Below, piece after piece: positions 1-10,509 of a stretch of DNA of 64,000 bases. Both the position numbers and the translations under genes were made by a program. The notes beneath the pieces are model-generated. The model was not told the DNA's origin. It saw only the letters and a program-made list of their open reading frames with translations, and did no database searches. Where the stretch lies: NCBI GenBank assembly GCA_037127255.1, contig JBANSL010000003.1:44513314-44577313 (forward strand), in the 5' to 3' direction. Position 1 is the stretch's first letter. Each line of letters starts with the position of its first letter. The DNA comes from Persicaria tinctoria. Lineage: Eukaryota > Streptophyta > Magnoliopsida > Caryophyllales > Polygonaceae.

Positions 1-1042
1 GACACTCAAGTACTCGATCAAGATGAGAAGAGCACTCGACACACACAAGAGTTCACTCGGCAGGGGCTGAGATCACTCGACACTCACACAATCAACTCGA
101 TCAACACAAGAGAGAACTCGACCAGGGGGAGATCTCTTCGACACAAACTCAGGTAGTGCTTGACAAAAGCTGAAAAGAAAAGAAACAAAGGAAAGTAAGG
201 AAATTTACCTCTTTTGATTGAAAACCTCTAGTTATGATGTTGTAGTTGCAAGGTAGGGTTTCAATTTAGAATTTTTTTTTTGTGGAGGTAATGTGTTTAG
301 GTTTAGGGTATGTCGACAAGGGCTATGGAAATCACCAAAAAGTTGAGTCCTTTAGGTTTTTCTTGCACTAGATCAACAACAACAACCAAACACTTCTTTC
401 TTTCACTTTTTTTTTTTTTTTGAATTTTCAAACTGACTTTTTTTTATATATAAACTAATGCAAGAAGGAACACTAACAATGGAAGAACTCGAAAATATGG
501 TATAGATGGTGATAAAAGATAAAATTTCAGCCCTAATGTGAAGATATAGATAACACTTGGCTAATTTAGGTAATAGGATCTATCTTTATGCCTTATAGAT
601 ATATGATAGATTTAATATGTTAAATCCACCACAAAATCAGATTTATATAGGCAATAGATAATAGATATAGATAAAAGATAGATCAAATATGCCAAAGATA
701 GAACAAGTATGGAAAAGATAGAACAAAGTAACAAACTAGGGTTTGTTTTGTGTAGTGTGTAGAATCGACCAAAGCAAGGCTATGGGGACAAGAATGCCGT
801 CGGCTTAGGTGCTGCACAAGGGAAATTGTGCACCACTTTGGTCGACTCCACGGTCTCGGCTAGGCTTTGTGTTTAGGCTAAGCAACCACAACAATCACAA
901 ACTCAAGATTTAGTGCAATAATCAAATAAAGAACAAGAAGTAAAAGACCAAAACAAGAAAAGGACTCTTTTTATGGTTTTTGTGTTTATGAAAAAGAAAA
1001 GACTCAATTTTGATGTCGGAAACCAAAGCTCTGATGCCAATT
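1..1042 (-). mobile_element. 5' leader of LTR retrotransposon F
   Basis: This lies between the left window edge and the primer-binding site at 1028-1040, so it is read as the untranslated leader of a minus-strand LTR element continuing outside the window. No gag or pol similarity is visible. The first 150 bases hold many short CTCGA-containing repeats. Bases 540-725 are rich in ATAGATA-type repeats. No credible ORF was seen. Confidence 0.4.
1028..1040 (-). other. Primer-binding site of F (tRNA-iMet type)
   Basis: Read on the minus strand this is TTGGCATCAGAGC, one base from the TTGGTATCAGAGC complement of initiator tRNA-Met that primes many plant LTR elements. It sits two bases inside an LTR ending in TATCA, the expected spacing. 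Confidence 0.55.
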
Positions 1043-1784
1043 TGATACGGGGTTAGCCGTGAGATGGTCCGATCTTCGACAACAAGCAAGAAACAAAAGA
1101 AACGGAAGCAAGAACTGAACAAGAAAGCAAGACACGATTCAAGACTCAACAAGAACAGCAAGATTCGACCAAGAAAAGGTTCAAGATCGATCAAGAAAGC
1201 CAAGAACGCAGCAAGAACAAAGAAAGACTCGAAAGTTAATGTAAAGAATGAAAAGACACGACCTGATATGGACTGAGTCGATCTATGCAGAACAAGATAA
1301 AGACCCCAGGACTCCTCAGAGGGTAGGAACCAATACCAATGACTACACAACCCGCCTCTACAACCCTACACAATCAAGCGGACAACTTGAAGGCACAAGG
1401 AGGGGGCTTGTGGATACTAGATTCACCAAGTCTTGCGAAGTTGATGAACGGCAAAGCAAAGCAAGCTGAGATGATATCAATTCGAAGGCGAATGAGCACA
1501 GCTCTAATTCGGCCAACAGATCTCTCAAGTGTTTCACACGTTTTTGAGAAGAATAACTTTGTTCAATAATGTTCCAATCGATCTACAAGGCCTGATCGAT
1601 ATTATATAGCCATAAGGCTTGGATCTGGCCGAAAATAATAACATGGAAATTAAACTAATAACTTATTGGGCCTAATAATAAAGATAACACCTAAAGACAT
1701 AAATAAATAAGGTCTTTAAAAATAATAACTAGAAAAGCCCAATTCAGCCCAATAGAAGTCTTAAGCTGAAAATGGGTTCCAACA
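1043..1784 (-). repeat. Candidate 5' LTR of retrotransposon F
   Basis: On the minus strand the segment starts TGTTGGAACCC and ends CCCCGTATCA, the TG...CA form of an LTR, and is followed directly by the tRNA-iMet-type primer site. Length about 742 bp. The partner LTR is outside the window, so neither identity nor target duplication can be tested. The ORFs inside are short and lysine/arginine rich and were not taken as genes. Confidence 0.5.
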
Positions 1785-2026
1785 CTTAGAGAATTTCGAC
1801 ATAACTAAGGCTATGGAGGTTCGGCCTCTAGTTGGACTCCAATGCACATGTATGTCTTCAATGTTGGCTCGGGGAGTTGAACCTTGCTCGAGAACAAAGC
1901 ATGACCCACAAAGTTGAATGAGTCTCTCTGAAGCTTCTTAGCTCTAGCTCGAGTCATTGGTCCTTCTCCAAGTATGATGGGTGTGTCTGGAGTTGTAGAA
2001 GATGGTCTCGCATCACTATACGATTT

Positions 2027-2088
<62 letters not shown>

Positions 2089-2097
2089 GCTATTATT
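1785..2097. repeat. Unassigned spacer ending in an ATT microsatellite
   Basis: Bases 1785-2027 show no recognisable feature. Bases 2028-2090 are an almost pure ATT trinucleotide run of about 20 copies. Confidence 0.8.
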
Positions 2098-3410
2098 TTG
2101 AAAAGAAAATAAATATAATTATGGAATTTCTATATTATAAAAGTGTTTAAAGTATTATTATTTGATATATATGATATTAAGTGGTTTTTAATAGATGTTT
2201 TAAAAATGATCAAGTAATTTAGTATTGTTGCACTATAATGGTAAATTGTTAAAATGGATCGAGTTTGGCGTTGTATTTTATTTAAACATTGTTGGTTTTG
2301 ACTTATAGATATGATTTACAATGATGGATTTAATTGGTGCTATTTTAGATAAACATTGTTTGAATTATTTATAAGGTTCTTTAATTTTCTGAAAATGTTC
2401 TTAAAGGATTGAGGTTTTGAATTAAAATGTTGGAATCATTTCTACAATATGATTTGGAGAGATTGGTTTTAAGGTTAAAATGTTTAATGGCGGGATTTGG
2501 CTAAGTACGGTTTTAAAAGAATTGTTTGATTTTCTAAGTGACTTCCTTGAGAAATTGTTTTTAATATGAGTTGACTTAACTTGATATTTAAGAGTTTGGA
2601 AAACTTTGGGAAATGAGTTTGGAAATATTGTTGGTACGATTTTATCAATGGGTTTGATTTGAGGTAAATGATTTTGGTTGATGTTGATAGTATCGGAAAG
2701 GTTTTGGAAAAAAACTGTTTTACTACTGATTGATTTTGAGTATGTTGAGGACTTGGGTCTTGTGTGTATGAATGTTGGACCGCTAGCTTATGGAAAATTG
2801 GCAATGGCTTGATGATAGGTGTGTTTTGCTTTTGGATTGCTTTGGACTTGCATTTGGGCCCTTGCTTGTGTTATCTTGTTGTTCTGCATCTTCAGGTAAG
2901 TATCCTACGGGACTTACTTAGTAACCTGGACCTTCTGCATGATGTGTCAAGTGATGTGTAGTTTTGTTGCAAATTAAAGCATGCCATGTAGTATCATGTT
3001 AGGATTGCATTGAACTGAGCATATGGTTACTATTTGTGTTTGAAACAGAACAACCGTTATCTGTGATAGTCTTAGAGTCTTTGCTAGGGTCATAGGGTAG
3101 CCCAGCCTCATCGGGTGACCTGAGTCAATCAAGTCAATATGAGCATGTCACTATAACCCAGTACCACCAGGCAAGCTTGATTACTTTATGATGATGTTTA
3201 TTTCGTGGTCTGTGCACCACCATGAGGAATTCCTATGCTATAGGACCGATTGGCCAGGCTCTGCACTAACGGGAGGGGGTGCAAAGGTATGAGAGGGATA
3301 TGCCACTTGACATTGTCTTGGGCCCTTTACAGTTTTTCGCATATTATAACTGTTGAAAGCATGCTTATGTGATTTAAATCCAAGCATATCCAAACAACCC
3401 GATTATCATA
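2098..3410 (-). repeat. Decayed long LTR fragment E (TGTAAC-type)
   Basis: Several blocks match, in reverse, the two complete 3-kb LTRs D1 and D2: the TCAGGTAAG...TTACTTAGTAAC block near 2894, GGTCATAGGG-AGCCCAGC near 3090, and GGATATGCCACTTG near 3297. It is therefore an old, opposite-strand relative of the D family, too diverged for its ends to be defined. The ORFs in it have no recognisable domain. Confidence 0.5.
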
Positions 3411-3670
3411 GAACTACCAATTTTGCGAATATAGGTGAAACTATGTCCTCTTTCTTATAATTTACTTTGCAATCATTACTTCGTTCACTTTATTTCTACT
3501 CATCATTACTTTCACTCTCATTACCAATTGCTCGCTTGCTTAATACGTTTGACCAAAGTCGCATGCACTCTCTGTGGGATCGACCTGTACTTGCTGCTAG
3601 TACTAGTTATTAGTTGAAGGTATAGAATTCAGATTTGGGGTGTAGAACACACGACATTCTGCACGCACCA
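3411..3670 (+). repeat. 3' end of the 5' LTR of C
   Basis: Holds the GTGGGATCGACCTG...CTTGCTGCTAGTAC block typical of Athila/Tat LTR ends and finishes GCACGCACCA, followed five bases later by the primer site. Its left part is missing or fused to fragment E. Confidence 0.6.
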
Positions 3671-3676
3671 AACTCT

Positions 3677-3693
3677 TGGCGCCGTTGCCGAGG
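3677..3693 (+). other. Primer-binding site of C (tRNA-Asp type)
   Basis: TGGCGCCGTTGCCGAGG matches the complement of the plant tRNA-Asp(GTC) 3' end at 16 of 17 positions. This primer is characteristic of Athila/Tat gypsy elements. Confidence 0.8.
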
Positions 3694-3848
3694 AGTACCG
3701 AGTTTTTGATTAAGCATATTTCGTAAGTTTCTTTTGGGTGCAACCGTCTTGTATAGTTTAAACCCGTTTTGCTAATCTTTCTTTAGTGCTTTATGATATA
3801 GAAATCAAACAAAGTTTTTTGAGGTTACGAAGACATCAATCAAGCAAA

Positions 3849-5010
3849 ATGGCCGACAATGAAGATGTACCAAAAAGAACACTGAGAGATCTTAAGGAGT
3901 CTATACTTAGTTACTTACATCACCATTGCTAGCCATCAAGCTCACAGATCTCCCAACTGGCTCAAAATTTGAATTCAAGTCAGGATGGGCATCGTTGTTG
4001 CCTAGTTTTCACAAAAGGAATGGAGAAGATCTCAACAATCATCTGGCAAAATCCACGACGGTCTGCGATCGTGTATGGCTAAATTGAATCATTAATGACC
4101 AGATGATGCTTAGAGTATTTTTGTTCACTCTAAAAGATGCTGCAAATGAATGGCTCTACTATCTGCCAACAGAAAGTATCAAGTCATGGGTAGAATTAAA
4201 AAAAAACATTTCTAAACAAGTACTTTTCAGCTACCCGATGCAGTAAAGTCAAGAAGGAGATATCCAGTATCAAGCAATCTTAGCAGAATCACTGTATGAG
4301 TATGTTGAACGCTTCAACAAGCTCAAAGCTAGCTGTCCGCATCATGGAATCGCGGAGGACGACCTTGTTCTCTACCTCTATGAAGGATTGTTGGATGCAG
4401 AACGAGGAGTGATCCATGCAACCAGCGGAGGAGATGTTCTGGATAAGACTCCAACTGAGGCGATGAATTTTTTTGAAGATCTTCTTAATGCCTCACAGTA
4501 GTATCGAAGGACACAAGGAGTTCAAGGAATACACCATGTCAAGAATACAAGCTCCATTCCTATCCAGCAGGATGAGATCTGTAAGCTTAGCTACTCATGT
4601 CACTTAACCACAAGTCAGACCCTACGGAGTGTGCGGAGACCCGTCACATCCAAATTATCTCTGTCCTCAAATTCAAGGAGTCATGGAAGTTAATGCAGTC
4701 AGAGACTACGGTCCTTGTCCATATGGTAATAACTCTTTTAACCCGAATTTCAATTCAAATTTTTATCAAGGTTTCAGGAACAGGCAAAATGCTTAAGCTT
4801 AGTACCAAGGAAGGAACCATTTCGATGCTAGACCTTGAAACCCTATGACATCATCTCAACCTCAACAAGATGAAACCCTAAAACTAATTCTAGACAAGTT
4901 CGAAATTATGGAAAAGATCATAGGACAGATGGCACAGGAGATCGGAGAACTAAACACACGCGCTTCAGGGAAACTACCATCACAAGTGGTAGTCAATCCA
5001 AAAGAGAAGA
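3849..5010 (+). pseudogene. Athila-type gag of element C, broken
   Basis: Gag would form the virus-like particle that packages the element RNA. An ATG at 3849 opens a frame that soon shifts. The gag core is clear around 4090-4500: a FTLKDAANEWLYYLP stretch, ESLYEYVERFNKL, and LYLYEGLLDAERG followed by ATSGG-LDKTP. A CGDPSHPNYLCP zinc-knuckle-like stretch follows near 4630 and a coiled C-terminal part near 4870-5000. In-frame stops (for example after MQ near 4245 and after ASQ near 4500) and frameshifts make it non-functional. Downstream it runs straight into the linker that normally follows integrase. Confidence 0.8.
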
Positions 5011-5856
5011 TTTAGGAGACCCAGTAAGGGGTCAAAACGTCTAACCAACGACGTTTAAACAAAGGTGCTTCTCGGGAGGCAACCCGAGCTAGTAAGTTTA
5101 TTCATTATTCAAACTTACATTTGCAATTGCAATTCCATGTGAAATTTCAGTATCAAGTTATTTCAATTTCAAGTTTAAACTAATTAAAATCCAGTTCGTT
5201 GGAAGAGAATGTGTGTTTTGATATGTGTTGATACAGATTTAAAGAGGTATGCAAGAAAACAATGAAAGAAAACAAAGAAAATAAAGGAAAACCGAGGGTC
5301 TAAAGATCGGCGCCCGCTGATTACTCATCGGCACTCGTCGATCGGTTCCCACTATTTTCAGCGCCCGCCGATAGCCTAGAAACCCTAAAACGATAAGATT
5401 TTGCTTTAAAAATCCGATCCAAACTCGAGTTTATATCCAAAATTTGGATGAGGGAGTTGAGTTTCTATCTTTTTATCTTCAGATTTTTCTAGTTCTTTGA
5501 GGATTTGATTATATACATCATAATTATTATTATTTTCAAAATTTATCCAATTTCTCCTATAAATACAATGCGTCCCTATTCAATGCTCCTCATTAGAAAA
5601 TTCTTTGAGTTTTCAGTGCATTCAAGAGATCAAAAGCATTCAACAAGTCTGATTGAAAGAAGAGGAGGCGAATATTGAAGGTTCTTCATTGAAATTCGAA
5701 GGCGAAACCGAAGAATAGAAGAGCCCAAATCATCGGCGCCCATCGACCAACCAGTGGCGCCCGCCAATCCTGTAGTAACCTACTTCTTTGAGTTTTTCAC
5801 GTACTCAAGGCTCGGTGATATTATTCCTATTTTTCCAATTTCTATTCTTTTTAATC
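5011..5856 (+). other. Post-pol linker of C with internal promoter-like segment
   Basis: GTGCTTCTCGGGAGGCAACC near 5070 is the signature that follows the integrase stop in Athila elements. Here it comes directly after gag. Then come GGCGCC/GCGCCCGCCGAT repeats (5305-5380, 5735-5765). No coding similarity. Confidence 0.6.
5558..5565 (+). promoter_or_regulatory. Internal TATA box ahead of the ATHILA ORF
   Basis: TATAAATA in the context CTCCTATAAATACAA, about 300 bases before the ORF start. The same word sits in the 3' LTR of this element at 13778, so an LTR-like core promoter appears to be duplicated internally. Confidence 0.45.
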
Positions 5857-7010
5857 ATGTCCAACAGATTAGAGATGATCATGCCAATTAACTTGAAAAC
5901 TCGTGAAAAAATTGTGGATTTCGTTGGGAGCCTGCAATTACTCATCAACCAAGGTCTTTGATATTAATGCTTTACGTCACTTGGATTTGTTTGAGGATGT
6001 GCAGGAATTATTATGAAGAGGAGGCTTGGATCGATTCATCCATATGGATGCACCTACCTACCTCGACCTCACTCGGGAGTTTTAGCCACTATGGAAGTTT
6101 CAAGAGACCCGGCTCCCAAATTTTCACTAAGAGGAAAACGCTTCACGATCACACCAACATAACTGAAACAAGTTTCAGGATCAGTTTGAATCCGCCTAAC
6201 AAAGGAAAATACAACATTGAATGATCGAAGCCAAGCAAGACATAGAAGTTAGCCACCATAAGGGAAGCATTGGCAGGATGTAGAAACCAAGACAGTAGCA
6301 TTATACATCCACCTCTACGGTTATGTTCAAAGGCCCTGAACAATACATTCTTTGGGCACCCGGACACCGAATTTTTCTGAATTCAAGACTAGGGTCTGCT
6401 ATATTATTTAACCCTAGAAGCTATCGTGGTCTCATTCTGGTCGGAGATTTTCATCGATAACTGGTTCAATGTAATTTATGGAGACAAGGACATTACTATC
6501 GGTTTTGGAGGAATGGCAACGCTATTGGCCGATTAGTTGGAAGAGGATCGCATGAGTCTTACTCCCGTCAACGATGGAGGTTTGTTATTGAGTTTGGACT
6601 ACTTTCACAAACAAGGTATCCTGGATCACAAGTGCATATGGAAGTCAGAAGCAACGCACATCTTGTTTCTACCTACACTGATCCTACCGGCTAGGAAGAT
6701 CATAGATTTCTATTTGTCATCAATGAAAGAACAACCATCTTAGCCAACGTATGGTATGCGCAGAAGAGATGGATATGCCACTACACTCAATATATCAAGA
6801 AGGATCTCACAAATAGAACAAAGAGTGCAAACACTAGAAACCCTCAACGAAGAACTGTATCTGAAAATCATTGCACTCTAGGAGGAAAACCGCCTCTTGC
6901 AAGCAAGCCATAATACGTTGGTAACAACTACTAAGTTGGGAATGACAGATCTGCTTGATCAAATGAAGAAGTTTAGAGTGCCGAAGACACACTCGCCTCA
7001 AGACCAATGA
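5857..7010 (+). pseudogene. ATHILA ORF-1-like protein of C, broken
   Basis: Athila elements carry an extra ORF after pol, of uncertain (env-like or structural) role. This reading begins at an ATG in ATGTCCAACAG and ends at TGA 7008-7010. Fragments in three frames give FEDVQELLRRGGLDRF, then APTYLDLTREFLATMEV, then KFSLRGKRF, which align with the matching ORF in element A (52572 leftwards: MARGGLSEF, YPYLVKEFLIALEV, RFKLRGKEC). The end is coiled-coil-like (ETLNEELYLKII). Multiple frameshifts and stops are present. The family name is from recall of the Arabidopsis ATHILA ORF-1 family. Confidence 0.65.
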
Positions 7011-8276
7011 ACCGGTTAGTCACCTACATTCTCCCCTTGACTCTTTTAATTTTTTTTATTTTTATCTTTATTTTCATTTTTTCTTTTGTCGTTTTCATTC
7101 ATTGAGGAAAATGAAAAGTTTAAATGTGGGGGAGAAGGGTTTATCTTAGAGTCTAATTTTTGCATTTTAGAGCATATTTAAAAATTTTGCATGCATTTCA
7201 TTTTAACTCCAGCACTTTACTATGTATTAGAAAAATCAAAATAAAAAAAAGATCAAAAATACAAAAAATGTCATGCATATTTACATTCAAGTTATGTCAT
7301 GATTCAAATAACCATCTACCTTAGTCTTTGAAATGTTCTTATAAAATAATGATCATTTAAATTCCATGGCTAGTTTAGATTGAATATGCATTAAAATTTG
7401 GTTTTAAGTGAAACATAATAAGTGGACATTAAAATTAGGTTTTAAGTGAAACATAATAAGTGGACATTAAAATTAGGTTTTAAGTGAAAAATACTAAGTG
7501 GACATAATTGAGCATGTACGATCTAAGTTCCTAGGCATGATTGAAATCCAACAAAAACTTGTCCTAGTGAGAATGTTTTGTCTTATAAGGATTACATATA
7601 TTCCCTTTGCTTTTAATTGTGTGATTTACTCTTCTTATGCATTAATTTCTGAGCTTTGGCATAGTTATTTATTATTGAGACCCATTATAATACATGTTCA
7701 TTACTTATAAGTTTCATATGATTGAGGCAACCTTTTAGCCATATTTATCCATATCTACCTTATATTATAACTTTGCTTGAAGCCAATTTGAGCCTTTAGC
7801 CTATTCTTTTGATAGCTCCAAAAAATATATTATATCCCTAGCCGATAATAAGCCTAACCCTCCGGGAATTAGGATTAGATTTGGTGATGGATTTTTCATT
7901 TGGAGAAGAATAAGAAGTTAGTAGCTTATGCGTTAATGTCGAGTGCTCTAAGAAAAGATGTAATGTTATGTGCTTTATTTCCTCACATTTTGCACTTCAT
8001 AGTGGCTCTAAAAAAATCGAAACAATATAATATAAAAGTAATATTATATGTAGCGAGGAGCATATCCAAAATAAGGTAACCTTCTTGCCAATAAAGAGCC
8101 TTAGTCACTTTATATTTGTGAGAGTTGGATAGATTGCATCATACGGAAGATTGTGCTATTTTTTAGTTTGTTTGGTTTATATTGGAATTACATGGAAGTC
8201 TTAGTTCCCAGAATTGAAAGCATCACATAGCCAAATATACTCCTTGCCCTTATTCTCATACCAAGCCCCATAAAAC
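7011..8276 (+). other. 3' untranslated region of C
   Basis: Begins with a purine-rich TTTAAATGTGGGGGAG tract near 7120. Bases 7500-7860 are collinear, in reverse, with 16300-16640 of element A. This segment also provides the empty site that proves the CACTA-1 insertion. No ORF with family similarity. Confidence 0.65.
7389..7503 (+). repeat. 38-bp tandem triplication
   Basis: Three near-identical head-to-tail copies of a 38-base unit beginning CATTAAAATT and ending AATAAGTGG, starting near 7389, 7427 and 7465. Confidence 0.85.
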
Positions 8277-9887
8277 TGATGTCCGCATTTTTAGTCATAT
8301 TTTGCATCATGTTTTCATCTCGTTTAAGTCCTTTTATTAGCTTTTATGTTGGGAAAGTAAGGAAAATGTGTAGTTATGCTTAATATTGCAAGATATGGAG
8401 TCTACACAAGCTTTGTTGTGATTTTATAGGTTTTTGAGGTGATTTGGAGGAGTTTGGACGCACTTTGGAGCTTAATGAAAAATCATGAAGGCAATGGAGA
8501 AGCAAAGCAAAGGGAAAAGTGGTGCAGCTGGAGAAAAGTCTTATTTTCGACATCCATCACTTCGAGTCAAGTTCTGGAGCCTTCATGACAGTTCTAGTCC
8601 TTGAAAAGATCTTTCCAACGCATATTCATATGAGTCAATCGGATGAACGAGGACTCATAAAAGTGCGATTGAAGTCAGAGTAAAAAAGCTGGAGAAAAAT
8701 AGCTAGCGGCTATTGCGTTCGAACAGAGCCTCGGCGCCAACCCTTGCCCCCTCGACGCCGAAACCCAGCGAATTACAGTGCTACTACATTAGAACAGACC
8801 CTCGATGCTGATACCTTGACCCTCGATGTCGAGCCCCTGCGCACCAGCAGAGAAGTTTTTGCGGGCTGATTTTATTACTTAATGGGCTTTTTAATTAGGG
8901 TTTTCATCTAAATTCATTTTATGATCTTTTAGTTAGTTAGACTTAAGTTGTTTTTATCATTCCTTAGATAAACTTAGATAGATCATATTATTTTCCTAAG
9001 ATAAAATCTCTTTCCTTGGGAATTAAGTCTTAGCTTTTATCTATAAAATAAAGCCTAATATGAGCTTAGAGGGATCATTCAATTCATTAGAGCAAGACTT
9101 ATGTGGAGGCTGAATTGACAGCAGTTCGGACGAGAGAGTTTGAAGGTTTTGACTTTGGTTTTGAGGTTTGATTTTATGCAATTTCATATTATATTTTATT
9201 CAATTTTAAGCATGTTTTCTATAGCTATGTGTGAATAGTTTCCCTTCTTCTAGGGTTGGGGTGAGCCCAACAATAGCCATGTATGAAAGCTTGAATCTAT
9301 GATGTTTTTATGAGTTTATCATCCTCTATCTTGTGCTTAAATCCTTTGCGAAAGTTGAGGACAATTCCATGTTAATGGTGTTGAATCGAAAGTGGATTTA
9401 ATTATGAATTTGGATAGTAATTAGAGATCTTTGACGAAAGTAAAAGGGATATAATTAAGAAAAGGTAGAACGAATAGGTTTTATGCGAAAGCCTCTATTG
9501 TCTATTTGTGAAGTATGCGAAAGTTATCTTTTGATGATAAAAAACATGATCTTTGGTATATGATTCTTGTGTTGTTCATGCATGGTTATTGTTGTGGTTA
9601 TCCCTTGACCTTGGAAGTCCTTTTTATATTGTTTACATCCCTAAAATCCTTTCCTTTTTGTTCTATTTTGTTGCTGGTAAACAAACAACCATTCGACATT
9701 CATCACTCCCTTGACATTGACCTCTCTAGTCGATATCGACCGCTCTTGCTACTGATTTTTGTGTGTTGATTAGATCACGGGAACTACTCTAGAAAGTGCT
9801 ATCCTCTCTCCAGTGGAACGATCCCGACTTCCGCTATCTACATAGTGGGAATTGAAGCATTTTATTTGGGGTTGATTTCCCATCACA
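8277..9887 (+). repeat. Solo LTR inserted in C
   Basis: Starts TGATGTCCGC and ends CCCATCACA. Its sequence has no counterpart in the collinear part of element A, so it is an insertion. ATAAAA occurs on both sides (8270-8275 and 9888-9893), consistent with a target duplication, though one extra C blurs the left end. The block GTCTACACAAG...GGAG...CGCACTTTGGAGCTTAA resembles the LTR of element B, so this is a related Athila/Tat family. A GGCGCC/CTCGACGCC cluster sits at 8728-8830 and a TATA-like CTATAAAATA near 9040. Confidence 0.6.
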
Positions 9888-10312
9888 ATAAAAACCCCGT
9901 TGAATGGAGTCTTCTTTGAAGTCTTCCATTGAGCGAAAGTATTCCATTGAGTGAAAGTTCTCATGATGTTGCTTATTTGTTTTGATGTATTGGGTGGAGA
10001 TAATGTTATATAAATGTCAATGCTTAAGATAATTATTGTATAAGGAATTGTGTTGAGAGTTGTTCTTAAAGCCTAAACGCATGGGAGCAAGCGAAACACA
10101 TATTCCTTGTGAGGTTGGATGGATAAGGCATGCGAGCTTTTGGATCACACGTCATGCTAGGATATTTGTCTACTTTACCATTGTTTGCACTTGTTTAAGA
10201 TTTTTCTTTTAAAAGAAGGCTAATTCATGAAAGATTATGTTTGTGGGATACAATGATTATATTTTGGATTGATTTTTGCTCGAGGACTAGTAAAAGGTAA
10301 GTGTGGGGGATT
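9888..10312 (+). other. 3' end of C internal region with polypurine tract
   Basis: Collinear in reverse with 15364-15790 of element A (TCTTCTTTGAAG...TCCATTGAGC; GCCTAAACGCATG). It ends in AAGGTAAGTGTGGGGGA (10296-10310), the plus-strand primer tract just before the 3' LTR. Confidence 0.75.
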
Positions 10313-10509
10313 TGATAATACATGATTTGAATAGGTAATTTAGTCATTATTAGGTCATTTAGGCTGCATTTAGTTAGGTTTTTATCATCAAGTATGTTCA
10401 TTGTCTTGAAAGTTATAAAGTTCAAAATCTACGCATTTTATGTCTATTTATGCAGATTCCTAAGGGTCAAGCTAAAAGGGACATAGAAAAGCTAAAACAA
10501 GGAGCTTAA

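Noticed and set aside
922..1569. ORFs near the left edge
   Set aside because: Low-complexity readings across the leader and LTR of element F, crossing its LTR border.
8277..9887. Exact 5-bp duplication for the solo LTR
   Set aside because: ATAAAA flanks both sides but leaves one extra base at the left end, so the exact border is not settled.
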